DNA of 64,000 bases from Olsenella profusa F0195 (lineage in GTDB: Bacteria > Actinomycetota > Coriobacteriia > Coriobacteriales > Atopobiaceae): NCBI RefSeq assembly GCF_000468755.1, contig NZ_AWEZ01000030.1, positions 1-64,000 of the forward strand. The letters run 5' to 3'. The stretch's first letter is position 1. Each line of letters starts with the position of its first letter. This document shows positions 18,082 through 26,074 of this stretch, in pieces. Below the pieces are notes generated by a model. It was not told the DNA's origin and ran no database searches. It saw nothing but the letters and a program-made list of their open reading frames with translations. Both the position numbers and the translations under genes were made by a program.

Positions 18082-18110
18082 ATTATACGCAGTGTACCTT
18101 GCATGGTCAA
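18082..18110 (-). promoter_or_regulatory. Strong promoter of the lipase cassette
   Basis: TTGACC (18110-18105), a 17-base spacer and a consensus TATAAT (18087-18082) on the minus strand, 80 bases before the GTG at 18002. It is among the best housekeeping-type promoters visible in the window. Confidence 0.8.
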
Positions 18111-18194
18111 TAATGGTACGGGTGGCCATCTATAAAACTCGAACTCAAGAAAAGACGCAGGCTGAGATGCTTTCAGCCCTTCCGATGGGATCGA

Positions 18195-18308
18195 TACTCG
18201 GGGGGTGCCTCCCAAAGTGAACACAGAACGCATTTTGGAAAACGCCAACTGGGCAAACGTCACGAAAAACGCGTTGCGTGTGCACTTTGGGCGGCACCCC
18301 CCCGAGTA
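18195..18308. mobile_element. MITE-like 114-bp inverted-repeat element
   Basis: The left arm TACTCGGGGGGTGCC-T-CCC (18195-18219, ending AAAGTG) matches the reverse complement of 18283-18308 with one mismatch and one extra G. Weaker complementarity continues inwards (AACGCATTTT against AAAAACGCGTT), so the whole element can fold into one long hairpin. It ends in TA...TA, as expected for TA-targeting elements. It is non-coding and sits between the T7SS cassette promoter and the alcohol dehydrogenase gene. Confidence 0.6.
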
Positions 18309-18383
18309 CACGACCGTCGCACGGCCAAAGCCAGATCCCTCAAGGCCAGGTGAGGCCAACCGACAGCCCCACGGCATGGAGAA

Positions 18384-18409
18384 GGCCCGCCGGCACACGC
18401 CGACGGGCC
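18384..18409 (-). terminator. Terminator-like hairpin after the alcohol dehydrogenase gene
   Basis: GGCCCGTCGGC-GTGT-GCCGGCGGGCC on the minus strand, about 25 bases past the stop, followed by TTCTCC. A stable stem but a weak T-tract. Confidence 0.6.
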
Positions 18410-18434
18410 CACGACACCACGCTGAGCTGCGAGT

Positions 18435-19649
18435 CTAGAAGTCCACGGGCACGTCGTTGTAGACGCACTCCAGGAGCCGCTCCATCTCCTCCTGCGTGGG
18501 CTTGCGCGGGTTGGCACCCGTGCAGGCGTCGAGCAGCGCGTTGGCGGCGACGTCGTGCCGCTTGGCCTCGAACTCCTCGTAGCTGATGCAGGAGGTCTCG
18601 CTCTTCACGCCGCCCTGGCCGTAGTTCTTGATGCCCTGCGGGATGTCGAGCTTGTCGTTGAGGTCGCGGATGAACTGCACGAGCGCGGCGACGAGCTCCT
18701 CGTCCGTCTGGCCGGGAAGGTGCAGGATCTCCTTGGCGACGTAGGCGTAGCGCTGGCGGGCACGCTCGTCCTTGGCATTGAACTGGATGACCTTGCCCAG
18801 GTACATGGCATTGGCGCAGCCGTGGATGATATGGCCGCCACTGAAGGCCGCCCCGGTCTTGTGGGCCATGGAGTGCACGATGCCCAGCAGGCCCGAGGAG
18901 AAGGCGATGCCGGCGATGCACTGCGCCTCGTGCATGTGCTGGCGGGCGCCGTGATCACCCGTGTAGGAGACGGGCAGCCACTCGGTGATCTCACGGATGC
19001 CGTGCAGGGCGTTGGCATCGGTGAACATGGAGGCGGCGGTGGAGACATAGGCCTCGAGGCAGTGGGTCAGCGCATCCATGCCGGTGTGTGCGCAGAGCTT
19101 GGCGGGCATGGAGTAGGTGAGCTCGGGATCGACGATGGCGATGTCGGGCGTGATCTGGAAGTCGGCAATGGGGTACTTGATGCCCTTGTCGTAGTCCGTG
19201 ATGATGGAGAAGGCCGTGACCTCCGTGGCCGTGCCCGACGTGGACGAGATGGCGCAGAAGTGGGCCTTCTGGCGCAGCTCGGGCAGGCCGAAGATCTTGC
19301 ACATGTCCTCGAAGGTGGTGTCGGGATACTCGTACTTGATCCACATGGCCTTGGCCGCGTCGATGGGCGAGCCACCGCCGATCGCGACGATCCAGTCGGG
19401 GCCAAACCCCTCCATGACCGCGGCGCCCTTCATGACCGTCTCGACGGAGGGGTCGGACTCGACGCCCTCGATGAGCTTGACCTCGAAGCCGGCAGACTCG
19501 AGGTCGGCCTGCACGTCCTGCAGGAAGCCGCCGCGGCGCATGCTGTGGCCGCCGGAGACGATGACCGCCCTCTTGCCCTTGAGATTCTTGACCTCGTGGC
19601 GGGCTCCCTCACCAAAGTACAGGTCACGCGGGTTGGTAAAACGTCCCAT
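18435..19649 (-). CDS. Iron-containing alcohol dehydrogenase (type III)
   Basis: 404 aa, NAD(P)-dependent oxidoreductase of the Fe-ADH family acting on alcohols or aldehydes in the cytosol. Seen: nucleotide-binding AIGGGSPIDAAKA near 98-110, SSTSGTATEVT near 145, and the metal-binding region AHTGMDALTH with further His in HSMAHKTGAAF and GGHIIHG. The start has GGAAGGAG 7 bases upstream. Single-gene unit with its own terminator. The substrate cannot be told; butanol, 1,3-propanediol or lactaldehyde reduction in fermentation are options. Confidence 0.92.
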   Translation of the reverse strand: MGRFTNPRDLYFGEGARHEVKNLKGKRAVIVSGGHSMRRGGFLQDVQADLESAGFEVKLIEGVESDPSVETVMKGAAVMEGFGPDWIVAIGGGSPIDAAKAMWIKYEYPDTTFEDMCKIFGLPELRQKAHFCAISSTSGTATEVTAFSIITDYDKGIKYPIADFQITPDIAIVDPELTYSMPAKLCAHTGMDALTHCLEAYVSTAASMFTDANALHGIREITEWLPVSYTGDHGARQHMHEAQCIAGIAFSSGLLGIVHSMAHKTGAAFSGGHIIHGCANAMYLGKVIQFNAKDERARQRYAYVAKEILHLPGQTDEELVAALVQFIRDLNDKLDIPQGIKNYGQGGVKSETSCISYEEFEAKRHDVAANALLDACTGANPRKPTQEEMERLLECVYNDVPVDF

Positions 19650-19728
19650 GCTGATTCTCCTTCCGTTCTGCCGTCATGCCGCCGCCTCATGCGACGGCGA
19701 GATGTCGCTTCTCATTCTAGGATCTTTT

Positions 19729-19752
19729 GGTCATCCAACCCAAGGGTCATCC
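19729..19752. promoter_or_regulatory. Two direct GGTCATCC repeats, 16-bp period
   Basis: GGTCATCC at 19729-19736 and again at 19745-19752, 80-100 bases upstream of the alcohol dehydrogenase start. Spacing of about 1.5 helix turns. Possible activator or repressor site. Confidence 0.35.
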
Positions 19753-19771
19753 GGTTTTTCGACCGAATGTG

Positions 19772-19813
19772 GGGGAGGTGCGAAGACTCCCCACCATTGT
19801 CGCCTGGGGAGTC
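19772..19813. promoter_or_regulatory. Three-arm inverted repeat (GGGGAG / GACTCCCC / GGGGAGTC)
   Basis: The middle arm (19785-19792) can pair with either the left arm (19772-19777) or the right arm (19806-19813, 8 bp perfect). The set lies in the divergent spacer between the dehydrogenase and the plus-strand gene at 19892. It could be an operator cluster or an attenuator with alternative hairpins. Confidence 0.4.
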
Positions 19814-19891
19814 TAGACTATGGTCAGTCACACCGCGCCGAATGGGTAGACTTTGGCTTCAGGGCAACGCACGAGCGAGCAGGGGGCGACC

Positions 19892-20962
19892 ATGGCGTTC
19901 GATCCGCACCGAGAGGACTACCAGCGCATGGGCCTGCGCTTTGCCCGCGCACTCGACGGCGAGAGCCCCGCCCAGGCGGCGCGCTCGTTTGCCGCCTTCG
20001 GCAGGCGCTTCGCGCAAAACCGCGACGGCCTGCCCCAGACGGATGAGGACCGTGCCTTCCACCTGGTGGCAAAGGCGACGACGCTCATAGACTACGAGCT
20101 GCCCTTTACCGACGACGAGCACGCCGAGCGGCTCATCGCACAGGGGCATGCCATGCTGGACGAGGCGCTCAAGCTCGACCCACAGAATCCCGATGCCCTG
20201 CGCATGAAGATGGCGGCCGGCATCCCCAACTTCGAGGGCTACTACGACTACCTCGCATCCGAGGCCGAGGGCGTGCGCGAGCGGTGCGAGCGCAGGCGGC
20301 ACAAGGCACGCTCCATCCCCGGCGAGGAGCGCTCGGCGCTCGCGGCGCAGATCGCGCTCTACCCCTATCTGCGCTGGCTGGCGTCCCTGGCCTCGCGTGC
20401 GGTGGTGTGCGGGCACAACCACGATGCCATCTCCCACGCCCGGCGTGCGCTCGAGCTGGATCCCACCGATCAGGCGGACGCCCGCTTCACGGCATACCTG
20501 GCGTTTGCCAAGCTCGAGGACGCCGCGGGCCTGGAGGCCCTCGCACGCACGACGGGCCGCACGGCCGTCCGCGGCGCCACCCCCGCAGACGCATGGCTCG
20601 CCATCACGCGCTGCGCCCTCGCCTACAAGCGGCTCCAGCTCGATGAGGCGGATCACCAGCTCGACCTGCTGGCGAAGGCCTACCCCCATGCGGCCGTCAC
20701 GCTCTGCGCGCAACGCGAGCTGCCCGACGGCGTGTTCGCGCGACTGGCCGTGGCGCCCTTCTCCGAGGACGAGCTCATCCTTGCCGTGTCGGAGGCAACG
20801 GTGCTCCTGCAGGAGGGTCGCGACGCGCGGGCGCGCGGTGCCTTTGGCTCATGGGTCATGGGACGGATGGAGCCGCGCATGACGCCCGCCGAGCGCACGG
20901 CCCTCGAGCTTGCCCGGTCGCAGCACCCCAACGGCGACCGCTATGGCACGCCCAACGCCTGA
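19892..20962 (+). CDS. TPR-like helical protein of unknown function (paralogue 1)
   Basis: 356 aa, soluble and helical, no signal peptide. The start at 19892 has GGGGGCGACC upstream; a TTG at 19853 lacks a site. Helix pairs such as SHARRALELDPTDQADARFTAY-type segments suggest tetratricopeptide-like repeats. The C-terminal segment VAPFSEDELILAVSEA is matched in the next gene by VAPYSFEEATLAVHEA, so the two are tandem paralogues. Function is not recognised. Confidence 0.75.
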   Translation: MAFDPHREDYQRMGLRFARALDGESPAQAARSFAAFGRRFAQNRDGLPQTDEDRAFHLVAKATTLIDYELPFTDDEHAERLIAQGHAMLDEALKLDPQNPDALRMKMAAGIPNFEGYYDYLASEAEGVRERCERRRHKARSIPGEERSALAAQIALYPYLRWLASLASRAVVCGHNHDAISHARRALELDPTDQADARFTAYLAFAKLEDAAGLEALARTTGRTAVRGATPADAWLAITRCALAYKRLQLDEADHQLDLLAKAYPHAAVTLCAQRELPDGVFARLAVAPFSEDELILAVSEATVLLQEGRDARARGAFGSWVMGRMEPRMTPAERTALELARSQHPNGDRYGTPNA

Positions 20963-21971
20963 TGCCCCGATGGACGCCCGCGAGGAGCACATACGACGCA
21001 TCGCCCTGCGCGAGCGTGCCCAGCGCGGTCTCTCCGACGCGGGCTTCGCGGAGCTGCTGATAGCCGTGCGCGCCAATCCCGCCCAGTTTGCCCAGGGCCC
21101 CGAGGACGAGGCCATGGGCATGCTCGTGGATGCGCTCGAGCGCTTTGGTGCGTCGCGAGACAAGGACGACCTGCGCGACGACGACGAGTTTGCCCTCGAG
21201 CGCTCCCGGCGCCTCGAGCTGATGCGCGTGGCCTGCGCGCACGCGCTGGACGTGGACCCCACCTGCACCGACGCCGCGCTCTGCTCGGCCATCGCCGCCG
21301 ACCCCGACCCTGACGACCTGCTCGAGCTGCTGCTGCCCCTGGAAGGGGACGCGCAGGCGGCCCTTGACGCACGCGGGGAGACGGAGGCCCTGGCCGACGA
21401 TGCCACGACCGGCCTGCGGCGCGACCTCTGGGCCGACGTGTTCGCCCATCCCCTGCTGCGCGTGAAGGACGCCATCGCCCGCACCTACCTGGACTCCGCC
21501 CGCTTCAAGCTGGCGCAGGCAAAGTCGCTGGAGCTCTTGGACCTCGCGCCATCCGACGTGCTGGGGGCCCGCCACACCGGGATGCTCAGCTATGCCCGCC
21601 TGGAGGACGAGCAGGGCCTCGACGAGCTGGACGCCCGCATGGGCAGGCGTGGGGATGCCTGGCAGAGCCTGGCCCGCATCATCGTGCTCTTCAAGACCAA
21701 CCGCCGCGGTGCCGCCCTGCGCGCGCTCCGCGGCTTTGACGGCCTGTGCGAGGGCGGCGTCTATGCGCTGTTGCGGCCGGTCTTCGTGGACTCGTACCTG
21801 CCCGACCGACCGACCGTCGCGCCCTACAGCTTCGAGGAGGCGACGCTCGCCGTCCACGAGGCCGATCCCGTCATCGTGGACGTGCCGGACCTCCCCCTGT
21901 GGGTCGAGGGCCAAAAGGACATGAGGGCCTCCGCCCTGCGCTTTGCCGAGCGGTCCGGCCTCGACTTCTGA
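20943..21971 (+). CDS. TPR-like helical protein of unknown function (paralogue 2)
   Basis: 342 aa from ATG 20943, overlapping the end of paralogue 1 by 20 bases; an ATG at 20970 is equally possible and neither has a strong ribosome site. Helical, acidic, cytosolic, with TPR-like stretches (LAQAKSLELLDLAPSDVLGA). It shares the C-terminal VAP[FY]S-EE--LAV-EA segment with its neighbour. It ends 9 bases before the convergent transketolase gene. Confidence 0.72.
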   Translation: MARPTPDAPMDAREEHIRRIALRERAQRGLSDAGFAELLIAVRANPAQFAQGPEDEAMGMLVDALERFGASRDKDDLRDDDEFALERSRRLELMRVACAHALDVDPTCTDAALCSAIAADPDPDDLLELLLPLEGDAQAALDARGETEALADDATTGLRRDLWADVFAHPLLRVKDAIARTYLDSARFKLAQAKSLELLDLAPSDVLGARHTGMLSYARLEDEQGLDELDARMGRRGDAWQSLARIIVLFKTNRRGAALRALRGFDGLCEGGVYALLRPVFVDSYLPDRPTVAPYSFEEATLAVHEADPVIVDVPDLPLWVEGQKDMRASALRFAERSGLDF

Positions 21972-21980
21972 CGCAGGGGG

Positions 21981-22928
21981 CTAGCGTCCGAGGGCCCCCT
22001 CCACGGCACGCGCAATGCCCGCGGCATCGAGGCCCATGCGCGCAAGGAGACGCGCACGCACGTCCGCCTCGAGGTAGCGGTCGGGCGTGCCCAGGCGCAG
22101 CAGGCGTGGACCTGCGCCCAGCTCCGCCAGCGTCTCCGCGACGGCCGATCCCAGCCCTCCGATGGCGGCGTGCTCCTCGACCGTGACCACCAGCTCGTAG
22201 CCGGAAAGCCCCCGCACGACGTCCTGGTCCCACGGCTTGAGGCAGGGCATGGCCAGAACGTCGGCCCCTACGCCGTGCGCCGCCAGCACGTCGGCCGCAC
22301 CCAGCGCGTTGGCGGCGATCGTCCCGCAGGTGACCAGGGCGACGCGCCCGTCCCCCCGCCGCAGCCACCGGGGGAAGAGCGGGTCTTTGCCCGCCGACAG
22401 GCGCAGGCCCGCATCGTCGTTCATGCGCACGTAGGCGGGACGGGGATGCGCAGCCAGCTCACGCAGGACGTCCATGAACCCCTCCACGTCCACGGGGCTC
22501 GCCACCGTCATGCCCGGAATCTGGCGCATGCAGCCCAGGTCCTCGATGGCCATGTGGCTAGGGCCCAGCGGGCCGGCCTCACAGCCGCAGCCCACGCCCA
22601 CCAGCACCACGGGGGAGCCCATGATGCCCAGGTTGACGCGCACCTGGTCGAGCACGCGGGCGGTGATGAACGTGGCATAGGTGGGGGCAAAGGTCGCGAA
22701 GCCCTCGTTGGCCAAGGCCGACGCGACCTCCACCTGGTTCTGCTCGGCAATGCCGCACTGCACGTAGCCCTCGGGGCAGAGCTCGCGGAAGCGCTCCAGC
22801 CCCAGGCGCCGCCCATAGTCGGAGACCACCACGGCGAGGTCGCGGCGCGCCTGGGCGAGCTCGCCCATCACCCGCCCAAAGGCCAGCTTGTGGCTGTGGG
22901 CGTCCGCCAAGGACGCATGCTCACCCAT
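21981..22928 (-). CDS. Transketolase, C-terminal subunit
   Basis: 315 aa. Pyrimidine-binding domain with GIAEQN (catalytic Glu near 65), followed by the transketolase C-terminal domain (VEEHAAIGGLGSAVAE). Split transketolases use this half together with an N-terminal half. The start at 22928 has GAGGAGG upstream and overlaps the stop of the preceding fusion gene by 8 bases, so the halves are coupled. They are expected to form the heteromeric enzyme that moves two-carbon units between ketose and aldose phosphates using thiamine diphosphate. Confidence 0.9.
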   Translation of the reverse strand: MGEHASLADAHSHKLAFGRVMGELAQARRDLAVVVSDYGRRLGLERFRELCPEGYVQCGIAEQNQVEVASALANEGFATFAPTYATFITARVLDQVRVNLGIMGSPVVLVGVGCGCEAGPLGPSHMAIEDLGCMRQIPGMTVASPVDVEGFMDVLRELAAHPRPAYVRMNDDAGLRLSAGKDPLFPRWLRRGDGRVALVTCGTIAANALGAADVLAAHGVGADVLAMPCLKPWDQDVVRGLSGYELVVTVEEHAAIGGLGSAVAETLAELGAGPRLLRLGTPDRYLEADVRARLLARMGLDAAGIARAVEGALGR

Positions 22929-24606
22929 GCCTGATCGCCTCCTCGCGCTGGCCAAGCTCCACCCGGGCACGCTCGTAGTCGTCCTGCGCGAGGGCTATGT
23001 CATGCCAGGCCACATTGTTCTCGGCCCGCGAGAGCCCCCTGCCCTTGACCGTGCGCGCCACCACGGCGAGCGGTCCCTCGTGCGGGGCGGCAAGTGCGCG
23101 CGCGAGCGCCAGCACGTCGTGGCCGTCCGTCTCGGCAACGGCAAAGCCAAACGCCTCGAACTTGCGGCGCAGGGGGCCATTGTCCAGCACCTGCGCCGTG
23201 GGGCCATCCAGCTGCATGCCGTTGGCGTCCACGACCACCGTGAGGTTGGAGAGCCGCTGGTGGCCCGCGAACGCGGCCGACTCCCACACGGAGCCCTCGT
23301 CGCACTCCCCGTCGCCCACGATGCAGAACACGCGCGCGGGCAGCTGGCGGCGGCGCAGCGCGAGCGCCAGCCCGCAGGCATAGCCCAGTCCCATGCCCAG
23401 GCTGCCGCCCGAGAGCTCTATGCCGCGGCCGGGGTCACGGTGCGGGTGCTTGAAGAGCACCGCATCCGGGCCGAAGAGGCCGCGATCGAGGTCATCCTGG
23501 GAGATGATGCCGGCCCGCAGGAGCGCCGGGTAGAGCGCCACGGATGCATGCGCCTTGGAGACCACCAGCCGGTCGCGCCGCTCCCAGGGGGTGCCGTCGG
23601 CGCCCGTATGCATCACGTGCCCCAGCAGCACCGCGACCACCTCGGCCATGGAGAGCGCGCCGCCCAGGTGGAAGGGCATGTGGGGATACCGGTGCGCGAT
23701 CTCGAGCACGCCACGGCGAATCTCCAGCGCCCGAAGGTCGAGCTCGCGCCGCAGCGCCGCGGCGCCCGCACCCCCCTCCGCGCCGTCGGCTCCCACCGAC
23801 GGCGCGGCCTCCCGCACGGGACCCTCCACCGAGACGCCCACGACGGGGGTGCCCGGCCTCATCCACGTCACGCTCCACTCGATGGGCGTGCCGTCCGTCA
23901 GGCAGATGTCCTGCTCCAGCACGAGCGTGGAGCTCTCCGGCTCGCTGGCCAGGAGGGGGGCATGCGCCCGGCCCACCCGCTGGGAGGAGTAGTGCACGAC
24001 CGAGCTGCCGATGTGGCGGCCCGAGGTGCGCTCGACGGCATCGAAGAGCGACTCCTCCGTGAAGTCCGCCCGCTCGAGGCCGGGACAGGGCCTCAGGCTC
24101 TCCCAGCTCTCCTGGCAGACGAGCGGGCGGGCGCCCACGCTGCGGATGCGTCGCAGGAACAGCACGGGGCTGCCCTCACCCACGCCCAGGTGGATGGCCA
24201 CGTTACGGGGGGCGCCCATCACGCTCTGGGAGAGCACGCGCGTGGTGAAGCGCAGCCCGCGCTCGCGAAAGAGCGCCGCAAACGAGAGGGGACGGCGCGT
24301 GGCGGGCCGCGGCAGCCCACCCTCGGCCACGAAGCTGCCGCTCCCCTTGCGGGTGACGATGTAGCCATCCTGCACGAGGCTGGAGAGCGCGCGGCGCACC
24401 GTGCCCCGGCTCATGCAGAACTGCTCCATGAGCTCGGCCTCGGAGGGCAGCGCCATGCCGCTGGGCCATTCGCGGTCCACGATCTTCTGGCGCAACAGCG
24501 ATGCGAGGCGGGCGTGGAGCGGGCCGCTCTGGCCAAGCTCGTCCACCTGGCCGCGCGTGGCATCCAGGGTCTCTGGCGTAGGAAAGCGCGCTCTGTCACC
24601 CGTCAT
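22921..24606 (-). CDS. GntR/UTRA transcription regulator fused to transketolase N-terminal subunit
   Basis: 561 aa from ATG 24606. Residues 25-95 are a GntR winged helix (PSEAELMEQFCMSRGTVRRAL, slightly varied in the family), and about 105-262 a UTRA ligand-binding domain. An Ala/Gly-rich linker (263-285) leads into a transketolase N-terminal half (286-561): HLGGALSMAE, SKAHAS (usually SKGHA), and the thiamine-diphosphate site GDGECDEGS (431-439) with Asn near 462. No stop interrupts the frame. The protein appears to be both DNA-binding regulator and enzyme subunit. The palindrome at 24627-24645 in its leader suggests self-regulation. A start at 24633 is possible but would lie inside the palindrome. 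Confidence 0.85.
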   Translation of the reverse strand: MTGDRARFPTPETLDATRGQVDELGQSGPLHARLASLLRQKIVDREWPSGMALPSEAELMEQFCMSRGTVRRALSSLVQDGYIVTRKGSGSFVAEGGLPRPATRRPLSFAALFRERGLRFTTRVLSQSVMGAPRNVAIHLGVGEGSPVLFLRRIRSVGARPLVCQESWESLRPCPGLERADFTEESLFDAVERTSGRHIGSSVVHYSSQRVGRAHAPLLASEPESSTLVLEQDICLTDGTPIEWSVTWMRPGTPVVGVSVEGPVREAAPSVGADGAEGGAGAAALRRELDLRALEIRRGVLEIAHRYPHMPFHLGGALSMAEVVAVLLGHVMHTGADGTPWERRDRLVVSKAHASVALYPALLRAGIISQDDLDRGLFGPDAVLFKHPHRDPGRGIELSGGSLGMGLGYACGLALALRRRQLPARVFCIVGDGECDEGSVWESAAFAGHQRLSNLTVVVDANGMQLDGPTAQVLDNGPLRRKFEAFGFAVAETDGHDVLALARALAAPHEGPLAVVARTVKGRGLSRAENNVAWHDIALAQDDYERARVELGQREEAIRHG

Positions 24607-24626
24607 GGCCCACCCATCCCTCTGCC

Positions 24627-24645
24627 CTATCCATATCATGGATAG
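24627..24645. promoter_or_regulatory. Palindromic operator in front of the GntR-transketolase gene
   Basis: CTATCCAT-ATC-ATGGATAG, perfect 8-bp arms, 20 bases upstream of the ATG at 24606. Symmetry and position fit a GntR-family autoregulatory site. Confidence 0.6.
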
Positions 24646-24790
24646 ATCCCCTATACAGAACGAGTACATGTTAGCCGTGATGGCGCGTGTGCGCACGCGC
24701 GGCGCGCATGTGGAGGGAAATCACATAGCCTGGGGACACACCCCGCACCCTGGCGCCCCCTGGGGAGGCGTCTGGTATACTTGCTCCCGC

Positions 24791-24862
24791 GTCCCCATCG
24801 TCTAGCGGTTAGGACATCGCCCTTTCAAGGCGACGACACGAGTTCGAGTCTCGTTGGGGGCA
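24791..24862 (+). tRNA. tRNA-Glu (TTC)
   Basis: 72 nt cloverleaf: acceptor GTCCCCA pairs with TGGGGGC, discriminator A, anticodon loop CTTTCAA with anticodon TTC, T-arm with GTTCGAGTC. CCA is not fully encoded. A terminator follows 15 bases later. Confidence 0.95.
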
Positions 24863-24876
24863 CCGGTGCGTGGCGC

Positions 24877-24905
24877 GGCCCAGGCCGTAGGGCTTGGGCC
24901 TTTTT
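24877..24905 (+). terminator. Rho-independent terminator after tRNA-Glu
   Basis: GCCCAGGCC-GTA-GG(G)CTTGGGC stem followed by TTTTT on the plus strand, between the two convergent tRNA genes. Confidence 0.85.
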
Positions 24906-24909
24906 GTGC

Positions 24910-24994
24910 TGGTAGGGGCGGTGGGACTCGAACCCACAATCCTTTCGGCGAGAGATTTTAAGTCTCCTGCGTATGCCAGTTCCGCCACGCCCCC
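24910..24994 (-). tRNA. tRNA-Leu (TAA)
   Basis: 85 nt class II tRNA on the minus strand including encoded CCA. Acceptor GGGGGCG pairs with CGCCCCT (first pair G-U), anticodon loop contains TAA (ACTTAAAAT), there is a variable-arm stem, and the T-arm has GGTTCGAGTCC. Confidence 0.95.
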
Positions 24995-25042
24995 TCGCAC
25001 GCCAGCACGAGCTTACCACGTGCGGCGCGCACGCGCCCATCC

Positions 25043-26072
25043 CTATCTCAGGTCGGCAGGCAGAGGCGTCCACGCGATGGGGCAGGGCAGGCCCGCCGTC
25101 GTCCGTGCGGCGCAGACGGCAAGGCCGAACAGGAGGTCGCTCTCGCTTGCGGTGTAGGCGGAGGCGCCAGAGAGGAGCATGAGCTCCGAGATGGCGATGG
25201 CCCCGGCAAGGATCAGCGGTGCGCGCTGGGGCTGCAGCCCCTTGAGCTGGGCACGCTCCTCGACCGTACGGGAGGACAGGAGGCCCGTGAGCGCGTCCAC
25301 GTCCGCACGCGACAGCGTCGCACGATGCACCTGCGCCGGGTCATAGGGATCGAGCCGCTTGTGTATGGCAACGAGGCTTGTGGCCGTGCCGCCCGTCACC
25401 ACCAGGCGCTCGGGCGGCTGTTCCGCGATGCGCTCCTCGGCGAGCACGGGTGCGAGGAGCCCGTCGGCAAAGGCGCGTGCGGCGGCGATGTCGGCCTCGG
25501 TGGGAGGGTCTCCCGCAGAGAGGAAGCGCTCCGTCATGCGCCGACAGCCCACGTCCGTCGAGCGCACGCACTCGAGGTCGAGCAGGGGGGGCCGGGGCGG
25601 GCTGCGCGCCGGCGCCCCCTCCCTGCCCCCGCAGCGCGCCCACGGCCAGCTCGGTGGATCCCCCTCCGTTGTCGGCAACGAGCAGGCGCTCGCCCACGAA
25701 GTCCTGTGCCACGCCCAGGAAGGTGAGCGACCCCTCGACCTCCCCGGCTATCACCTGCGGGTGCAGGCCCCGCCGCTCGAGGTCACCGACGAGCACGTCC
25801 GAGTTGGTGGCGTCACGCGCGGCGGACGTCAGCGTGCAGCAGCAGGTGGCCGCACCAACGGAGCGGGCGATCTGCAGGTAGGCATCGACGCAGCCGACGA
25901 CGCGACCCCGCGCCGCGTCGCCGATGCGTCCGGTGGCCGAGAGCCCCTCGCCCATGTTGCAGATCGTCGACCGCTTGAGCATGCGCGTCACCTTCGACGA
26001 GGGGACGTCGACGTCCGCCACGGCAAGACGCACCGTCACCGTACCGACGTCTATGCAGGCCACGGGGCCCAT
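25043..26072 (-). pseudogene. Ppx/GppA exopolyphosphatase-family gene, frameshifted at a G7 tract
   Basis: Two overlapping frames together encode one Ppx/GppA protein. The first (ATG 26072) has the ASKHA phosphate loop CIDVGTVTVRLAVAD and ADNGGGSTELAVG. The second carries the remainder (CRRMTERFLSAGDPPT, LVVTGGTATSLVAIHK, ELMLLSGASAYT). They join at a run of seven G on the plus strand (25585-25591); removing one base restores a single frame of about 340 codons. Either a recent loss, a slippage-switched gene or a sequencing error. The enzyme would hydrolyse polyphosphate or pppGpp. It follows the DivIC-like gene by two bases. Confidence 0.85.
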
Positions 26073-26074
26073 GG

